Part shown: positions 23,075-34,259 of the stretch, piece after piece | Position numbering within the stretch: position 1 is the first letter of the stretch | How the letters are laid out: every line of letters starts with the position of its first letter | Assembly: GCF_031755915.1 (NCBI RefSeq) | Contig: NC_083384.1 | Span: 17,639,001 to 17,703,000 of the forward strand | Length of the DNA stretch: 64,000 nt | From: Ziziphus jujuba | Taxonomy: Eukaryota; Streptophyta; Magnoliopsida; Rosales; Rhamnaceae | Direction of reading: 5' to 3' | The notes under the pieces: model-generated | Databases searched by the model: none | What the model saw: only the letters and a program-made list of their open reading frames with translations | Told to the model about the DNA's origin: nothing | Made by a program: the position numbers and the translations under genes

Positions 23075-26000
23075 TACTCTGTAGTCATATGTAGGTTTTT
23101 TTATCATTGGCATTTCGTTGTGTATTCGAAAATTTAGTAAACAATTTGGTGACTTTAGTGCTGTTATAACAACTACAAAGGTGCCAATAAAAGGCGCTAA
23201 GATCATGAATTAAGGATGAGGTTCACAATTAGCCGACTCGAATCACGTTTTTAAATCAAATATCACTGCTAAGTCGAACAGTATATGAGAAAATAAAATA
23301 ATGAAAAAGCATCATTAACTTCCGAAATTTGACAGTTGAATAAGAACAAGTTGCTCACCGTTTGAGCTCAGAGTATGTCAACTGGGGCCAGATATTCCTT
23401 TTCATCAATCATAGTACATATACTATATGTGAAAAAAGATCCTATAGTAGATCCCATTATATATATATATATATATATATTTATAACAAAACAATAAATC
23501 AAAGATTTATGCAAAACGATAAAGTCAATATCTTGTTTTATCTACCTCAAGACCCAATAATGCACTTCTTTAGAGATTGAAATCAATAGAAAGATATGTT
23601 ACAAAACCCCTTAAACCTCAATTGGCCAGTCATTTTTCTGTTATTGATTTCACTCTCAGATCAACATTTTAATATTTCAAATTCGATGTTTCTACAGCTC
23701 AAGTTAAATGACAGATTAGACAATCCAAGTATACGTTTGGATTCTACTTACTGGCATTGTGGTTCTAAGAAAAAGAGAAAAGAAAGTAATAATTAATTAA
23801 AAAAAAAATGGCCATCAAATTTTTAGGTGTTGTCCAACTTTTATGTTGACATTACCTCACAGAATACAAAATTCCTCAACAACCTAATTGACTAAATAAA
23901 TGGAGATCCGAGATTTATTGGTACCTAGAGAACACCATGAAAGGGCCATTACTAGAATTATCATTAAAGAACACCATGAAAGGGACACTATGATAATCAT
24001 TTGAAAGAGCCATTGGGAACGCAAATTTTAAAGATTTCCCACCTCTGTGGGACAATATAAGTTAGGATTCTACTTCTTCGCTGTGATTCTAAGGAAAAGA
24101 AAAGTTAAAATCACAGAAAAAAATAGAAAGAGACCCGGAGTAGTGGAACTAAAAGGATGAATGGGATGACATTTTGCGGGGGTTCTTCTTTTGTAGTTGA
24201 GTGGAAGGTCTTCTTCTGCAATTAACGGGTTTGCTTGCTTGGGGAAGGAGAAGGAAAGGAAAATAGAGGTTGAGCAGGAGGTTTTTTTTTTTTTTTTATG
24301 GGATTGTGGGTTTTCTCGGGAAGAAGGAAGAAAGAAAACAAAGGTAGAGCAGGAGGTTTTTTTCCAATGAGATTGTGGGTTTTCTTGGGGAAGAAGGAGG
24401 AAAAGAAAGCAAAAGCAATTTCTTATTTTCATTGGGGGCAACATGGAAACTAGTAGGTGGATAAAAAAAATCAAAAGAAGAGGGTAAATATCGTAACACC
24501 TAATTGGATGGATATTGGGCTAAATTCTCCTAATTTCACACTTTTGGAACTGTTCTTGTATAGGAAGTGGTAATGAAAGAATTATTTAACTGTCTGTGTT
24601 TGGAAGTGATTTCTCCTAATTTTACACACTTTTGGAACTATTCTTGTTTAAGAAGCGGTAATGAAGGAATTATTTAACTGTCTGTGTTTGAAAGTGATTT
24701 CTAAAAATTACTTCAATTAATTTTTCAATAACTATCTAATTAATATTTATATTAAATTACTAAATAGGTGATTTTTCAATAACAAAATTATTAAAAAGTG
24801 ATTTTACATTTTTTAACAAAATTATGAATCTTTTTTATCCATTTGGAAGTGGTTTTAACGGACATTAATTGTTCCTTTTAGAATCACTGAATAAAAGATT
24901 TTTTTAAATAAAATCACTTAAAACGATTTTAGATTTTTTAATTTTTTTTTTCCCAAATATTGTTGGAAGTGCTTTTACTTTCTCTGCTTTTAGGCTTCTA
25001 AATATCACTTTCAATTGCACCATTAATTACAAAAATATCTATCTGGTCAAAAAATCATCAACCGTTTATTAATTTCTATTAAAACTAACGGTTTTAAGAC
25101 TAATAATATAATTGCGTCTCTAAATAAGCTGATGAAGTATTGGGAAAAGTGCAAAAACTTCCCTATCATTGTTATTGGCCTTCTTCTATACTCGCTTCCT
25201 TCCATCCCATAGGATTTAATTTCTCGTGCATGGAATTGAAGCTTGGCGCCTTTGCTTCAACACCCCCAAGGACCATTGTTCTAATCTCATCAAAGCCTTA
25301 ATTTCAAAACCTCTTCTTCCAACCACTGCCGCCTAAACTCAAAGTTATTCTAGTCACTGTTCTTAGTTGCCCAAAAAGAGGCTTGTGGTTATTTATTGGT
25401 TTATTTTCTCTACATTTGGAAACTGAGAAAATAAAGGGAAGAAAGCTGTAGGGGTTTTTGTTTTACATGGTAAAGCAGTTTGATGGGAAATGTAATTTTT
25501 ACACACTATCATGCATTATGGTGAGTAATCCATGTACTAATGTATTTCATCAAAGTATTTGATAAATCATCCTACTTCTATATTTAATCCTTCTAAGCAT
25601 GATAAGATCCTTATTTATAATTAAGCAATTAATTAATCAGTTAAACAGAAGTTATATCTCATTCAAAATATCGTTAAATTAGACTCATCTAATGGCCAAG
25701 CTCATTTATTAAATATCCTGGTCAACTACCTTGTTACAAGCAACGCGACCCAGGCATTATTTACACAATTAATTCTAAACATGCATCTGACTTATTCACC
25801 CAAAACACAAAAAAATAAAAATAAAAAAATAAAAAAAATAAAAAACATTCATCTGACTTGAGCCATGAGCATGGTTACGCCTATTGCCACACCTTCTTGA
25901 CCTCATTTGTATTATGTGGCAGCATCACTTGTTCATCAATAATAAAGAAGCGTGTCAAACATTGATTCATATTTTTTTTTCAAATCAACAAATTCTTTCT

Positions 26001-26110
26001 TTTTATTTGGTAGATTTGAGTTTGAGGTACTGCAGTCAGAACAGGACAAAATATCGTGTATGCATATAAACAAGGGACCAAGACGTCAAATTAGAGAATT
26101 GTTAATTATT
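23075..26110. other. Non-coding region with local tandem duplications
   Basis: No gene was recognised. It holds a TA run (23,459-23,480), a twofold ~39-bp repeat at 23,930-24,010 (CACCATGAAAGGG phrases), a twofold repeat at 24,270-24,425 (GAGCAGGAGG...GATTGTGGGTTTTCT units) and a twofold ~88-bp repeat at 24,527-24,710. The frame on the minus strand of 24,070-24,474 is a by-product of the purine-rich repeats. Confidence 0.55.
24527..24710. repeat. ~88-bp tandem duplication
   Basis: Two units, starting near 24,527 and 24,615, share CCTAATTT-CACACTTTTGG, GTAATGAA-GAATTATTTAAC and TGTCTGTGTTTG with only a few differences. Confidence 0.8.
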
Positions 26111-27112
26111 ATATATATAGGGATTGTCTACAATAAGAACCGACCGCATGGTGAATTTGCGGACCAAAAACATGCCAAAATGCATAGCCATTGAATTGTT
26201 AGACTTTGACATGGATGGCACATATTTAATTGCAACTCCTGTGAGAAAAATTGCCTAGATTCCTCTTTTTATTTTTCATTTTCTTTGTCAGAGATATTCA
26301 GACATGAGCAGTGAGCCGCATTAACGCTCTTTTTCCAATTTAATGGCGAGATCAAGCTGAGCTGAGCCACATCAAGTGGATGGTAGTCTAGTAACCAAGG
26401 CACAAGAAAAGCTAGGCTCCACAGCTGCAATTTTCTTTCAGATTCTGGTGGTATGGTAACCAGGGCAAAAGAACATCACACGTCTCCATGCAATTTTTTA
26501 TTTTTATTATTATTTTTTTTCAGATTCTGAAAGTGCTTTTAGATTATTATTATTATTATTATTATTATTATTTAAGATCCAAAAGCAAAAGCTAAAGAAA
26601 CCAGCGGCTTTGGAACAATGAAGAGTTTGACACTCTGAAAAATAGTTTATTTCATAATACAAAAGGTGCTACTGCTAGAAAGTAGACAAAAAATACACAA
26701 GAACAAAGGGAGAAACATAAAAAGAGTAATAAGATGAAGAAGTTAAGGACAAAGAGGTAAAAATGAGGGGAGCAATGAAAGAAGACTTAAGAAGTAAAGG
26801 TAAAGGGTGAGCATATCTGAAAAATGTGTCAGAGAAGGAGATGGTCAGGTCTGCCGCTGGAATGGTGGAAGTGTGGAAGCAGAGGATGGGAGGAGAAGAG
26901 GAAGGTAGGGTGGGAATTTTGGCAACGGTGGTGTGAGCCGGAGCAAGCTGGAAGGGGAATTTAGACAATTTTTCTCACATGAGTTGCAATTAAATCTTAG
27001 TCATCCATGTCAAAGTGTAACAATCCAATGGCTATGCATTTTGGCATGTTTTTGGTCCGCAAATTCACTATGCGGTCGGTCCTTATTGTAGACAATCTAT
27101 ATATATATATAT
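26111..27112. mobile_element. ~1-kb foldback element with ~155-bp terminal inverted repeats
   Basis: The left arm (about 26,111-26,265) is the near-perfect reverse complement of the right arm (about 26,957-27,112). Shared blocks are GATTGTCTACAATAAG, ACCGACCGCAT, GTGAATTTGCGGACCAAAAA, CATGCCAAAATGCATAGCCA and GTGAGAAAAATTG. Both outer ends lie in TA runs, so the exact termini and target duplication cannot be fixed. The interior contains a TTA/ATT microsatellite (26,543-26,572) and a minus-strand open frame (26,675-26,968) with no recognisable product. It is a non-autonomous terminal-inverted-repeat element; superfamily unknown. Confidence 0.8.
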
Positions 27113-27118
27113 ATATAT

Positions 27119-27345
27119 GAGTCATTCTACAGTCAGGACCGTCCGGATAAAGTTGTATGTGAACCCATAAAAAGCAGACGCTACACAAGAAAAAAATATC
27201 GGTTTTTCTCTCAAGAGCAAAGTAGACGCTACACAAAAAAAAAAAAAAAAAAGTCAGCTTTTCTAAAAAACGCCGATTTTACATCTGCTTTGCTCCTGGT
27301 CCGCATGAAACTCTATCTGATCGGTCGTGACCATAGAATCTATAT
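27119..27345. mobile_element. Small MITE-like inverted-repeat element between TA runs
   Basis: The left end (ATTCTACAGTCAGGACCGTC...) and the reverse complement of the right end (ATTCTATGGTCACGACCGAT...) align over about 45 bases. The element starts a few bases after the TA run that ends the 1-kb foldback element and is followed by another TA run (27,341-27,358). Inside, the phrase AGACGCTACACAA occurs twice. The terminal sequences are distantly reminiscent of the larger neighbour (GACCG...). Confidence 0.6.
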
Positions 27346-27358
27346 ATATATATATATC

Positions 27359-28216
27359 TTCTTACATGGTAACCTCTTAAAACAATGCTTGCCCTAGGGA
27401 TTTTAAAATTACTTCTACATGGCATATAGCTTTTTATTTATTTATTTAATTATCTTTTGTCTGAATGTGACACTCAATTATATGGGTATTGAAATTTTCT
27501 AATTTGTATGGTAGGACGATGAGTTAGCATTTAAATAAGCATGGAAGAGTTCAAATAGTTTTTGAGATCAGAAAAGGGGAGTTTGAGTTTCATCTTCCTT
27601 CTGATTCTATATAGCAAATATGGAGTTCCAAATGCATTACAAAGCTTCTAATAAACGATATTATTGTTTCGGCATTGTTTGGTTGGTGCCAAATTTGGTG
27701 GAAATCTAATATCTTTTGGAAAAGTAAATTTTACGTGTTTGAATGGTTTTTGCAGGAAGGAAAGGTGGGCGAATGAGGAATCATTTTTCCAATGATATGA
27801 TTAATCTTACCCTTACTTCTAATGCATATGTTTTTAACTGTATTAATCTAAATCTTGTCTTTTTCTTAATCGCCAAACACTATGAAAGAAAATTGACTCC
27901 TTATAAACTAATTCATAAAAAAATAGTTAATTTTTCTCAAACTTTGTCAAGTTCAAAACATGAAGCCTTATTTGATTTGATAATTATAAAACTTGTAATT
28001 ATGTTCTATATTTATAAAGGAAAGAATAACAAAAATCAATTCACACTTTTTTTTCTGATCACACATTTTTTTAAATTATTGGTGCTGAGTTATTAAAAGA
28101 AACTTATTATGCAAAAGAAATAATTAGCATAAACTATAATAAATAAGGGAATGAAAATAAATAAATAAATAAATAAAGGTGATAAAGAAAACATCGAGTA
28201 ATGGGCATATAGTTTG
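27359..28216. other. Non-coding region
   Basis: No coding signal was recognised; the plus-strand frame at 27,743-28,096 has no family motif and is AT-biased. An AAAT microsatellite occupies about 28,160-28,180, just downstream of P450 pseudogene A. Confidence 0.5.
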
Positions 28217-28642
28217 TCATATTTTTTGTACTAGAAGATCTACACCATGTTCAAGATGTAAAAGCAAACCATAAATAGGGGAGTGACGATATTTGGGAGA
28301 AACAAAGAGAGTGAAATTGGATACAATGAGTGCAAAGAGTATTTTCAGTTCCACCACAGCTAAGCTCTGTCCGGGACATACTTGGCCACCAACACCAAAT
28401 GGCAAGTAGGCATGAGGACACTTGCAAGCCCCTGAAACTCCATTGGCAAACCTTTCAGGATTGAACTTGTGAGGATCAGGACCCCATAATGCAAGATCTC
28501 TGTGCAACTCTAGCATTCATATCCATATGTTTACACCTTTCGAGACCAACATTTCCCCCACCTTCACATCTTCCAAGGCTTGCCTTGACACAAATATGAC
28601 TACTGGGTATAGTCGCAACACCTTTTGATTAACCATTTCCAT
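28217..28642 (-). pseudogene. P450 A exon 5: K-helix to heme-binding loop
   Basis: After an AG acceptor the exon reads [20 protein letters not shown]; the K-helix motif EXXR is KVLR because Glu is replaced by Lys. GVNIWI is followed by TGA where copy B has Trp. LWGPDPHKFNPERFANGVSG and AYLPFGVGGQVCPGQSLAVV carry the heme-ligand cysteine, with Gln at the usually basic position. The stop TGA is at 28,217. Confidence 0.88.
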
Positions 28643-28765
28643 CTGCAAAAGACATTTAATTTAATTTATCAAATATTTATCAGTTACACGAAGTAGTTGT
28701 TAAATTATTATTTTTCACAAAAATTTAAGATATTAGAAAATGTATTATCTACGATGTAGATATAC

Positions 28766-29129
28766 AATTTTCATCTTGTTAAGCATATTAGCATCGATGA
28801 TGTTATGACCGCCGCCACAAACTTGCTGAACCTCTAAGCGTAGACACGCTTGCCACTCGGGATGCAAAGCTAATAGCATCAAACCCCACATTGCCACAAC
28901 AGCAGGAACTTCAGATCCTGCCAAGAAGAGATTTTTCCGATTGTCTACTATATATTGATCCTCAGCAGTTGGCCCAAGCTTAGCATTCTTGACACCTTCC
29001 ATGATCACTTTTAACATGTTCTCATCATGATGAGGTCTTCCAATATGTTTGTTCTTTATGTCAACGATTATGGACTTTATTTCTTTTTCTAGTCTCCACA
29101 CTTCCATGTTTTTGCTGGTGGGAAGAAAT
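28766..29129 (-). pseudogene. P450 A exon 4: I-helix
   Basis: Starts after an AG at 29,130-29,131 with FLPTSKNMEVWRLEKEIKSI. It contains YIVDNRKNLFLAGSEVPAVV, the I-helix region. The family pattern is AGxE followed by Thr; here the Thr position is Val and then Pro. MWGLMLLALHPEWQ and NMLNKMKI follow, with a GT donor at 28,765. This exon has no internal stop. Confidence 0.87.
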
Positions 29130-29230
29130 CTGCCAAGGTTAAGCAGAATTATTCAGAAATTTGTAGGTCCAAACATTAAAAATTGAGTCTAGTATATTAT
29201 AATGAATTAATGTAGGACAAGTTTATAGAC

Positions 29231-29424
29231 CTTGAGAAGGGAATCCCATTGAGTATTGTAGGTGAAGACATGGCCTTAAGAAGAGCTCCATGCTTGGGGA
29301 ATATGGTGTTTCCTTCTTCATAGTTGCTTCCAAACAAAATCTTAGATATTACAGTTGAAGAGAAGCTTCTCCCATAGTCATGGATAGGAAAATCTATAAC
29401 CCCATCATCTGTTTGATTAATTTT
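29231..29424 (-). pseudogene. P450 A exon 3, second part (after the insertion)
   Basis: Reads KINQTDDGVIDFPIHDYGRS, then FSSTVISKILFGSNYEEGNT and LKAMSSPTILNGIPFSR, ending at a GT donor (29,230). The junction to exon 4 is in phase (AG plus A codes Arg). This is the typical D/E-F helix region of the family. Confidence 0.85.
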
Positions 29425-30100
29425 TGTGAGTAAAATAATCCTCAAATCTATCAGCTATATATGTGTTTACAAGCTATTGATTAGAGAAGAAAGAAAAGGA
29501 GATTTCTAGGTTCCAAAACGACAACACTTTGCTGCCACATCAGTTAATAAATGGAAGAAAGGTTATTTCACAGCTTGCTTGTCTTGAACAGCTCCACAGC
29601 TTGCTTGTTTCGGATGTTGGAGTTGCTTATTTCACAGCTTGTTTGTTTCAGATGTTGGAGCTGCTGGGGATTAATTGAACGGACCGTTTTCTTATCTCGA
29701 ATAAATAGATGGGCATTTTTCTGGTCTTCTTTTATAGAAGGAAAACAGGGGATGAAAAATAGAGAGAAATTGCAGACCCGTGTAAGCTTTGTGCAAGAAG
29801 AATCCTTTGAGTTTTAACAGCCATTCTTTCTTGTTTTTCTTTGTATTCTCAACGTGGGTTTGAGAGAGATCTTTGTGGAGATCGAAGAGTGAATGGGTGT
29901 ATTGGGTTCTTGGGTTTTGGTTTTAGGAATTCTTGTGTGAATCCTTCATTAAAGAATCTGTAATATCTTGTAGACACTACATTTACATAGTGCAGAAAGC
30001 TCAACACCTGAGCAACGAGATTTTTGGCCGAACCTCGATAAATTTTGTGTGTTCTTGTTAGTATTTTTCATTCTGAAATTAGTTCCAAAATTCTACAATA
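29425..30100 (+). repeat. Copia 5' LTR in P450 A (676 bp)
   Basis: It starts TGTGAGTAAAATAATCC and ends ACAATA where the 3' copy ends ACAACA, so the terminal CA has mutated to TA. It includes a partial internal duplication around CACAGCTTGCTTGT / CACAGCTTGTTTGT. Confidence 0.93.
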
Positions 30101-30101
30101 G

Positions 30102-30113
30102 TGGTATTAGAGC
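30102..30113 (+). other. Primer-binding site, tRNA-iMet type
   Basis: TGGTATTAGAGC starts one base after the LTR end, with one mismatch to TGGTATCAGAGC. Confidence 0.85.
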
Positions 30114-30229
30114 TTGTGTTATAATCTTGGAGAACATTCTTCTATTCGTGTCTTTTTGCAATTTGGGTTCAACAGTCAATTCTCGGTCAAATTAATTCTG
30201 CAATTGGGTTTTCTTTTCGATCCTCAACA

Positions 30230-31515
30230 ATGTCAGCCAAGTTGGAATTGGAGGTCTTCAACGGGGAAGGTGATTTCCTTTTATGGCATAAGAAAATGAA
30301 AGCAGTCTTGGTACAGATGAAGGTGGCCAAAGCAATTGACAACTCCTTTTTCTGAGTCAATTATTGAAGGAAAGAAGATAGAGATGGATGAAATAGCCAT
30401 GAGCACAATCATCTTGCATCTTTCAGATAATGTTCTGAGGAAGGTGGATGACATCCAAACCACGGCTCAGATGTGGACCAGATTGGAATAACTCTATCTG
30501 GTAAAATCACTCCCTAACCGAATCTTGTTGCTTGAGCAATTTTTTGATTTCAAAATGGATGTAACTAAAGACTTAGATGCCAATCTTGATGCTTTTAATA
30601 GATTGATTTTAGATCTTGCTACTTGTAAGGTTGTCTTTAGTGATGAACATAATGCTGTGATATTGCTTAATTCTCTGCCAGAAACGTATAGAAAGGTCAA
30701 GAATACAATTAAATATGGTAAGGATGAGTTGTCCTTAGAAATAGTTGTGAGTGCCCTAAAGTCTAGAGATTTAGAGTTAAAATCTGAAAACAAAGGGGAA
30801 GGACTTAATGTAAAAGGTAGGAGTGTTAATAGAAGTTGGGGTCATAATGACCATAAGCAAATCTAAAGACAAATACAGGTCTAAGTCTAGGCTTAGAGGT
30901 AAGAAGTGTTTCTATTGTAAGAAAGAAGGTCACTTCATTAAGAGTTGTTTTAAGAAAAAAAGAGATGAAAAATAAAAAGGCCAAGAAAGTAGAGACTTGG
31001 CCATAGTCTCCACTAATTCAGACCCTACTGAGGTTCTCGCTATAACTTCTGAACAAAATTGCTTTGAGTGGGTTTTAGATTCTGGCTGTTCATTTCATAT
31101 GTGTCCAAGCTTGGATTCCTTTCAATCCTACACTAAGTGTGATGGTGGTCAAGCGCTTCTAGGTAATAACCTGTCCTGCCAAGTTGTTGGCATTGGTTAT
31201 ATTCAATTACAAATGTATGATGGCACTGTGAAAACTCTTTCTTCTGTGAGACATGTACCAAGTTTAAAACGAAATCTGATTTCTCTTGGAATGCTTGATG
31301 ATTTTGGTTATTCATGTAAAACTGAAAATGGTGTGATGAAAATTACTAAAGATGCATATGTTGCCATGAAATGTGTTAAAAAAAATGGTTTGTATGTTTT
31401 ACATGGAAAAACTGTAATTAATTCTACTAATGCATCTGTTGGGTCATCTATGGATAAACAAATCTATGGCATAATAGATTGGGCCATATTAGTGAAAAAG
31501 GTTTGTATTATTTGA
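30230..31515 (+). pseudogene. Copia gag and protease (broken)
   Basis: The gag ATG at 30,230 gives MSAKLELEVFNGEGDFLLWH and then shifts frame near 30,345. It continues with LHLSDNVLRKVDDIQTTAQM, a stop at 30,488, LYLVKSLPNRILLLEQFFDF and LNSLPETYRKVKNTIKYGKD. The zinc knuckle at 30,906-30,947 (C-F-Y-C...H...C) is intact. The protease reads WVLDSGCSFHMCPS near 31,070 with an intact DSG. Stops at 30,864 and 30,973 and a frame change near 31,480 prevent one protein. Confidence 0.87.
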
Positions 31516-32452
31516 GCAAACAGGGTGCATTTGGCAAGGATATGATCAGCAAACTTGATTTTTGTGAAAATTATGTTTTAGGAAAACAACACAGGTTGAG
31601 TTTTAAGTTGAGTACAAGTAAAGCTAAATTTGTGTTAGATTATATGAATGCTGATTTATGGGGCCCTACCAAACTACAAACCCAAAGTGGAAATAGATAT
31701 TTTTTATCTATTATTGATGATCATTCTAGAAAGGTATGGATTTATTTGTTGAAATCCAAGGATTAAGTTTTTACAAAGTTTAAAGAATGGAAGTTACCTG
31801 TTGAAAATCAAACTAATAAACTTGTAAAAGCTTTAAGGACTGATAATGGTTTGGAATTTTATATAATGAGTTTGATATTTTTTGTAAAAACCATGGTATT
31901 TTAAGGCATAGAACAGTAAAGCACACACCACAACAAAATGGTGTAGCTAAAAGGATGAATAGGACACTGCTTAATAAAGTAAGATGTATACTTGTGTCTT
32001 CTAGATTATCAAAATTATTTTGGGATGAAGCTGTTATGACAGCCATGCACTTGGTTAGTTTGTCTCCATCTACTGTTTTAGAGTTTAAATCCCCTGAACA
32101 TGTTTGGTTTGGAAAGCAACCAGATTATAATAATCTTAGAGTGTTTGTTTGTGTTGCTTATGCACATCAATCTGAAGGAAAGCTTGAACCTAGAAGTATC
32201 AAGTGTGTTTTCATAGGTTATGCTCAAGGTGTCAAGGGATTTAGGTTGTGGGTTAGAGAAAATTTAGATTTTAAAGTCATAATAAACAGGGATGTGATAT
32301 TTGATAAAAATACTATGCCTTGTAAAGTTACTAACCTTGCAGGTACACAATCTGAGAATGAATTGGAAAAGAAACAGCTCGAATTATCCAATGAGGTGGA
32401 GAACCAAGATAGTGATGATAATGATCAAGGTGCTGATGAATTAGAGAGATAG
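31460..32452 (+). pseudogene. Copia integrase (Glu of the catalytic triad lost)
   Basis: The pre-integrase block (LGHISEKGLYYLSKQGAFG-like, with CENYVLGKQHRLSF) leads into MNADLWGPTKLQTQSGNRYF and DDHSRKVWIYLLKS. ALRTDNGLEF follows after a stop. At 31,940-31,957 the sequence reads GVAKRMN where the triad Glu is expected (GVAERMN in related elements), so the third catalytic acid is Lys. The tail carries SKLFWDEAVMTAMHLV and SIKCVFIGYAQGVKGFRLW, ending in the repeat region. Confidence 0.87.
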
Positions 32453-33150
32453 CCAGCTAATGAAGAAAGTAAATTAATTGGATCAAAGACACCAACCACA
32501 TCACTTTCTCATGAAGACACAATTGAAGAGCAAATGATACAATAATCTCCAAGGTTGAATCAAAGACTAGTAGCATCACCTGGTTATTTGTTAACTAACC
32601 CTGTAGGTACTAACCCTGCAGGTACACAATCTGGGAATGAATTGGATAAGAAATAGCTTGAATTATCCAATGAGGTGGAGAACCAAGATAGTGATGATAA
32701 TGATCAAGATGTTGATGAATTAGAGAGGCAGCCAGCTAATGAAGAAAGTGAATTAATTGGATCGACGACACAAACCACATCACTTTCTGATGAAGACACA
32801 ATTGAAGAACAAATGATACAGCAATCTCCAAGGTTGAATCAAAGACTAGTAGCATCACCTGGTTATTTGTTAACTAACCCTGCAGGAACACAATCTGAGA
32901 ATGAATTGGATAAGAAACAGCTCGAATTATCCAATGAGGTGAAGAACCAAGATAGTGATGATAATGATCAAGATGTTGATGAATTAGAGAGGCAGCCAGC
33001 TAATGAAGAAAGTGAATTAATTGGATCGACGACACCAACCACATCACTTTCTGATGAAGACACAATTGAAGAGCAAATGATGCAATAATCTCCAAGGTTG
33101 AATCAAAGATAGTAGCATCACCTGGTTATTCGTTAACTAGAGATAGAGCA
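32341..33150 (+). repeat. 264-bp in-frame tandem repeat, three copies, in copia pol
   Basis: Three units begin near 32,341, 32,620 and 32,884 (spacings 279 and 264 bases; the first unit carries a ~15-bp extra stretch). Each encodes the same acidic ~88-residue block: GTQSENELDKKQLELSNEV, NQDSDDNDQDVDELERQPAN, SLSDEDTIEEQM and SPRLNQRLVASPGYLLT. It lies in the variable linker between integrase and RT. The spacing is a multiple of three, so the frame is maintained between copies; stops appear at 32,450, 32,543, 32,654 and 33,086. Units differ by only a few bases. Confidence 0.92.
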
Positions 33151-33162
33151 AAAAGGAAAATT

Positions 33163-34259
33163 AAACCCAACAGGAGGTATAGCTATGCAGATTATATAGC
33201 CTATGCTTTGGTTGCATATCAAGACTTGGTAGACAATGAACCAAGGTCTTATTTGGAGGCTGTGAGATCCAAGCAACCAACTCAATGGATTGAAGCTATG
33301 AAAAAAGAGTTTAAGTCACTTCAAGAGAATAAAACATGGGACTTAGTACTAGCTCCTAGAGATCAAAAAATAGTGGATTGTAAGTGGATTTATAAGGTTA
33401 AATAAGGGATTACAAGTGCTGAACTAGTGAGGTTTAAAGCCAAACTTGTGGCTAAGGGTTTTACACAAGTGGAGGGGATAGATTATAATGAAATTTTCTC
33501 TCCAGTTGTAAAGTATGCCACAATAAAAACCATTTTGGCTTTGGTAACTCAATTCAATTGGGAATTGGAGCAGCTTGATGTAAAGACAGCCTTTTTACAT
33601 CGAAGTTTGGAAGAAACTATCTATATAAAATAACTTGAAGGCTTCAAAGTTAACAAAAAGGTGGAGAGCTTGTGTGCCTACTTAAGAAGTCACTATATGG
33701 TCTCAAACAATCGCCAAGGCAATGGTACAAGAGATTTGATTCTTCTATGATAGAAGCTAGATTTACAAGAAGTGGTTTTAATAGTTGCCTATATTTTAAA
33801 GATACCATGAGTGATAGGGCTGTCTATCTTCTCCTATATGTTGATGATATGTTAGTGGCTGGTCCAAATCTGAAGATAATACAATCGGTCAAGGAGTTGC
33901 TAAAATCTGAATTTGATATGAAGGATTTAGGAACAGCAAAAAAGATTTTAGGAATATCAATTTCCAGAGATAGGAGAAAATCAGAGATGAAGTTGCTGCA
34001 AACTTCTTACTTGCAAAAGGTTATTTCAAGGTTTGCTATGGATAATGCTAAGGTGGTAAATGTTCCACTCGGAGGGCATTTCAAACTTTCAGCTGATCAA
34101 TGTCCTACTACAGAGCAAGAAAAAGAGGATATGGTAAGAATTCCATACTCCAATGTTGTTTGTTCAGTTTTGTATACAATGATTTGTACAAGGCCGGATC
34201 TTGCGCATGCTATTAGTGTTCTTAGCAGATATATGGTCAATCCGAGTAAAGCTCATTAG
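33163..34259 (+). pseudogene. Copia reverse transcriptase (catalytic YVDD retained)
   Basis: Segments are SYLEAVRSKQPTQWIEAMKK, ENKTWDLVLAPRDQKIVDCK, a stop at 33,403, RFKAKLVAKGFTQVEGIDYN, WELEQLDVKTAFLHRSLEET and CLLKKSLYGLKQSPRQWYKR after a frameshift near 33,660. The catalytic motif YVDD is intact at 33,837-33,848. MKDLGTAKKILGISISRDRR and TRPDLAHAISVLSRYM follow. The ORF is closed by stops but the active-site residues remain. Confidence 0.9.

Noticed and set aside
24070..24499. 134-residue minus-strand frame
   Set aside because: The peptide repeats (RENPQSHKKK-like) arise from a tandem duplication of purine-rich DNA; no start context or homologue recognised.
26675..26968. 97-residue minus-strand protein
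   Set aside because: It overlaps the right inverted arm of a foldback element and is serine/proline/leucine rich without any family motif.
27743..28096. 117-residue plus-strand frame downstream of P450 A
   Set aside because: Extreme AT-bias and no motif; chance ORF.
28217..29129. Functional cytochrome P450 gene
   Set aside because: The stop in exon 1, TAG in exon 2, TGA in exon 5, lost EXXR Glu and LTR insertion in exon 3 exclude a full protein.
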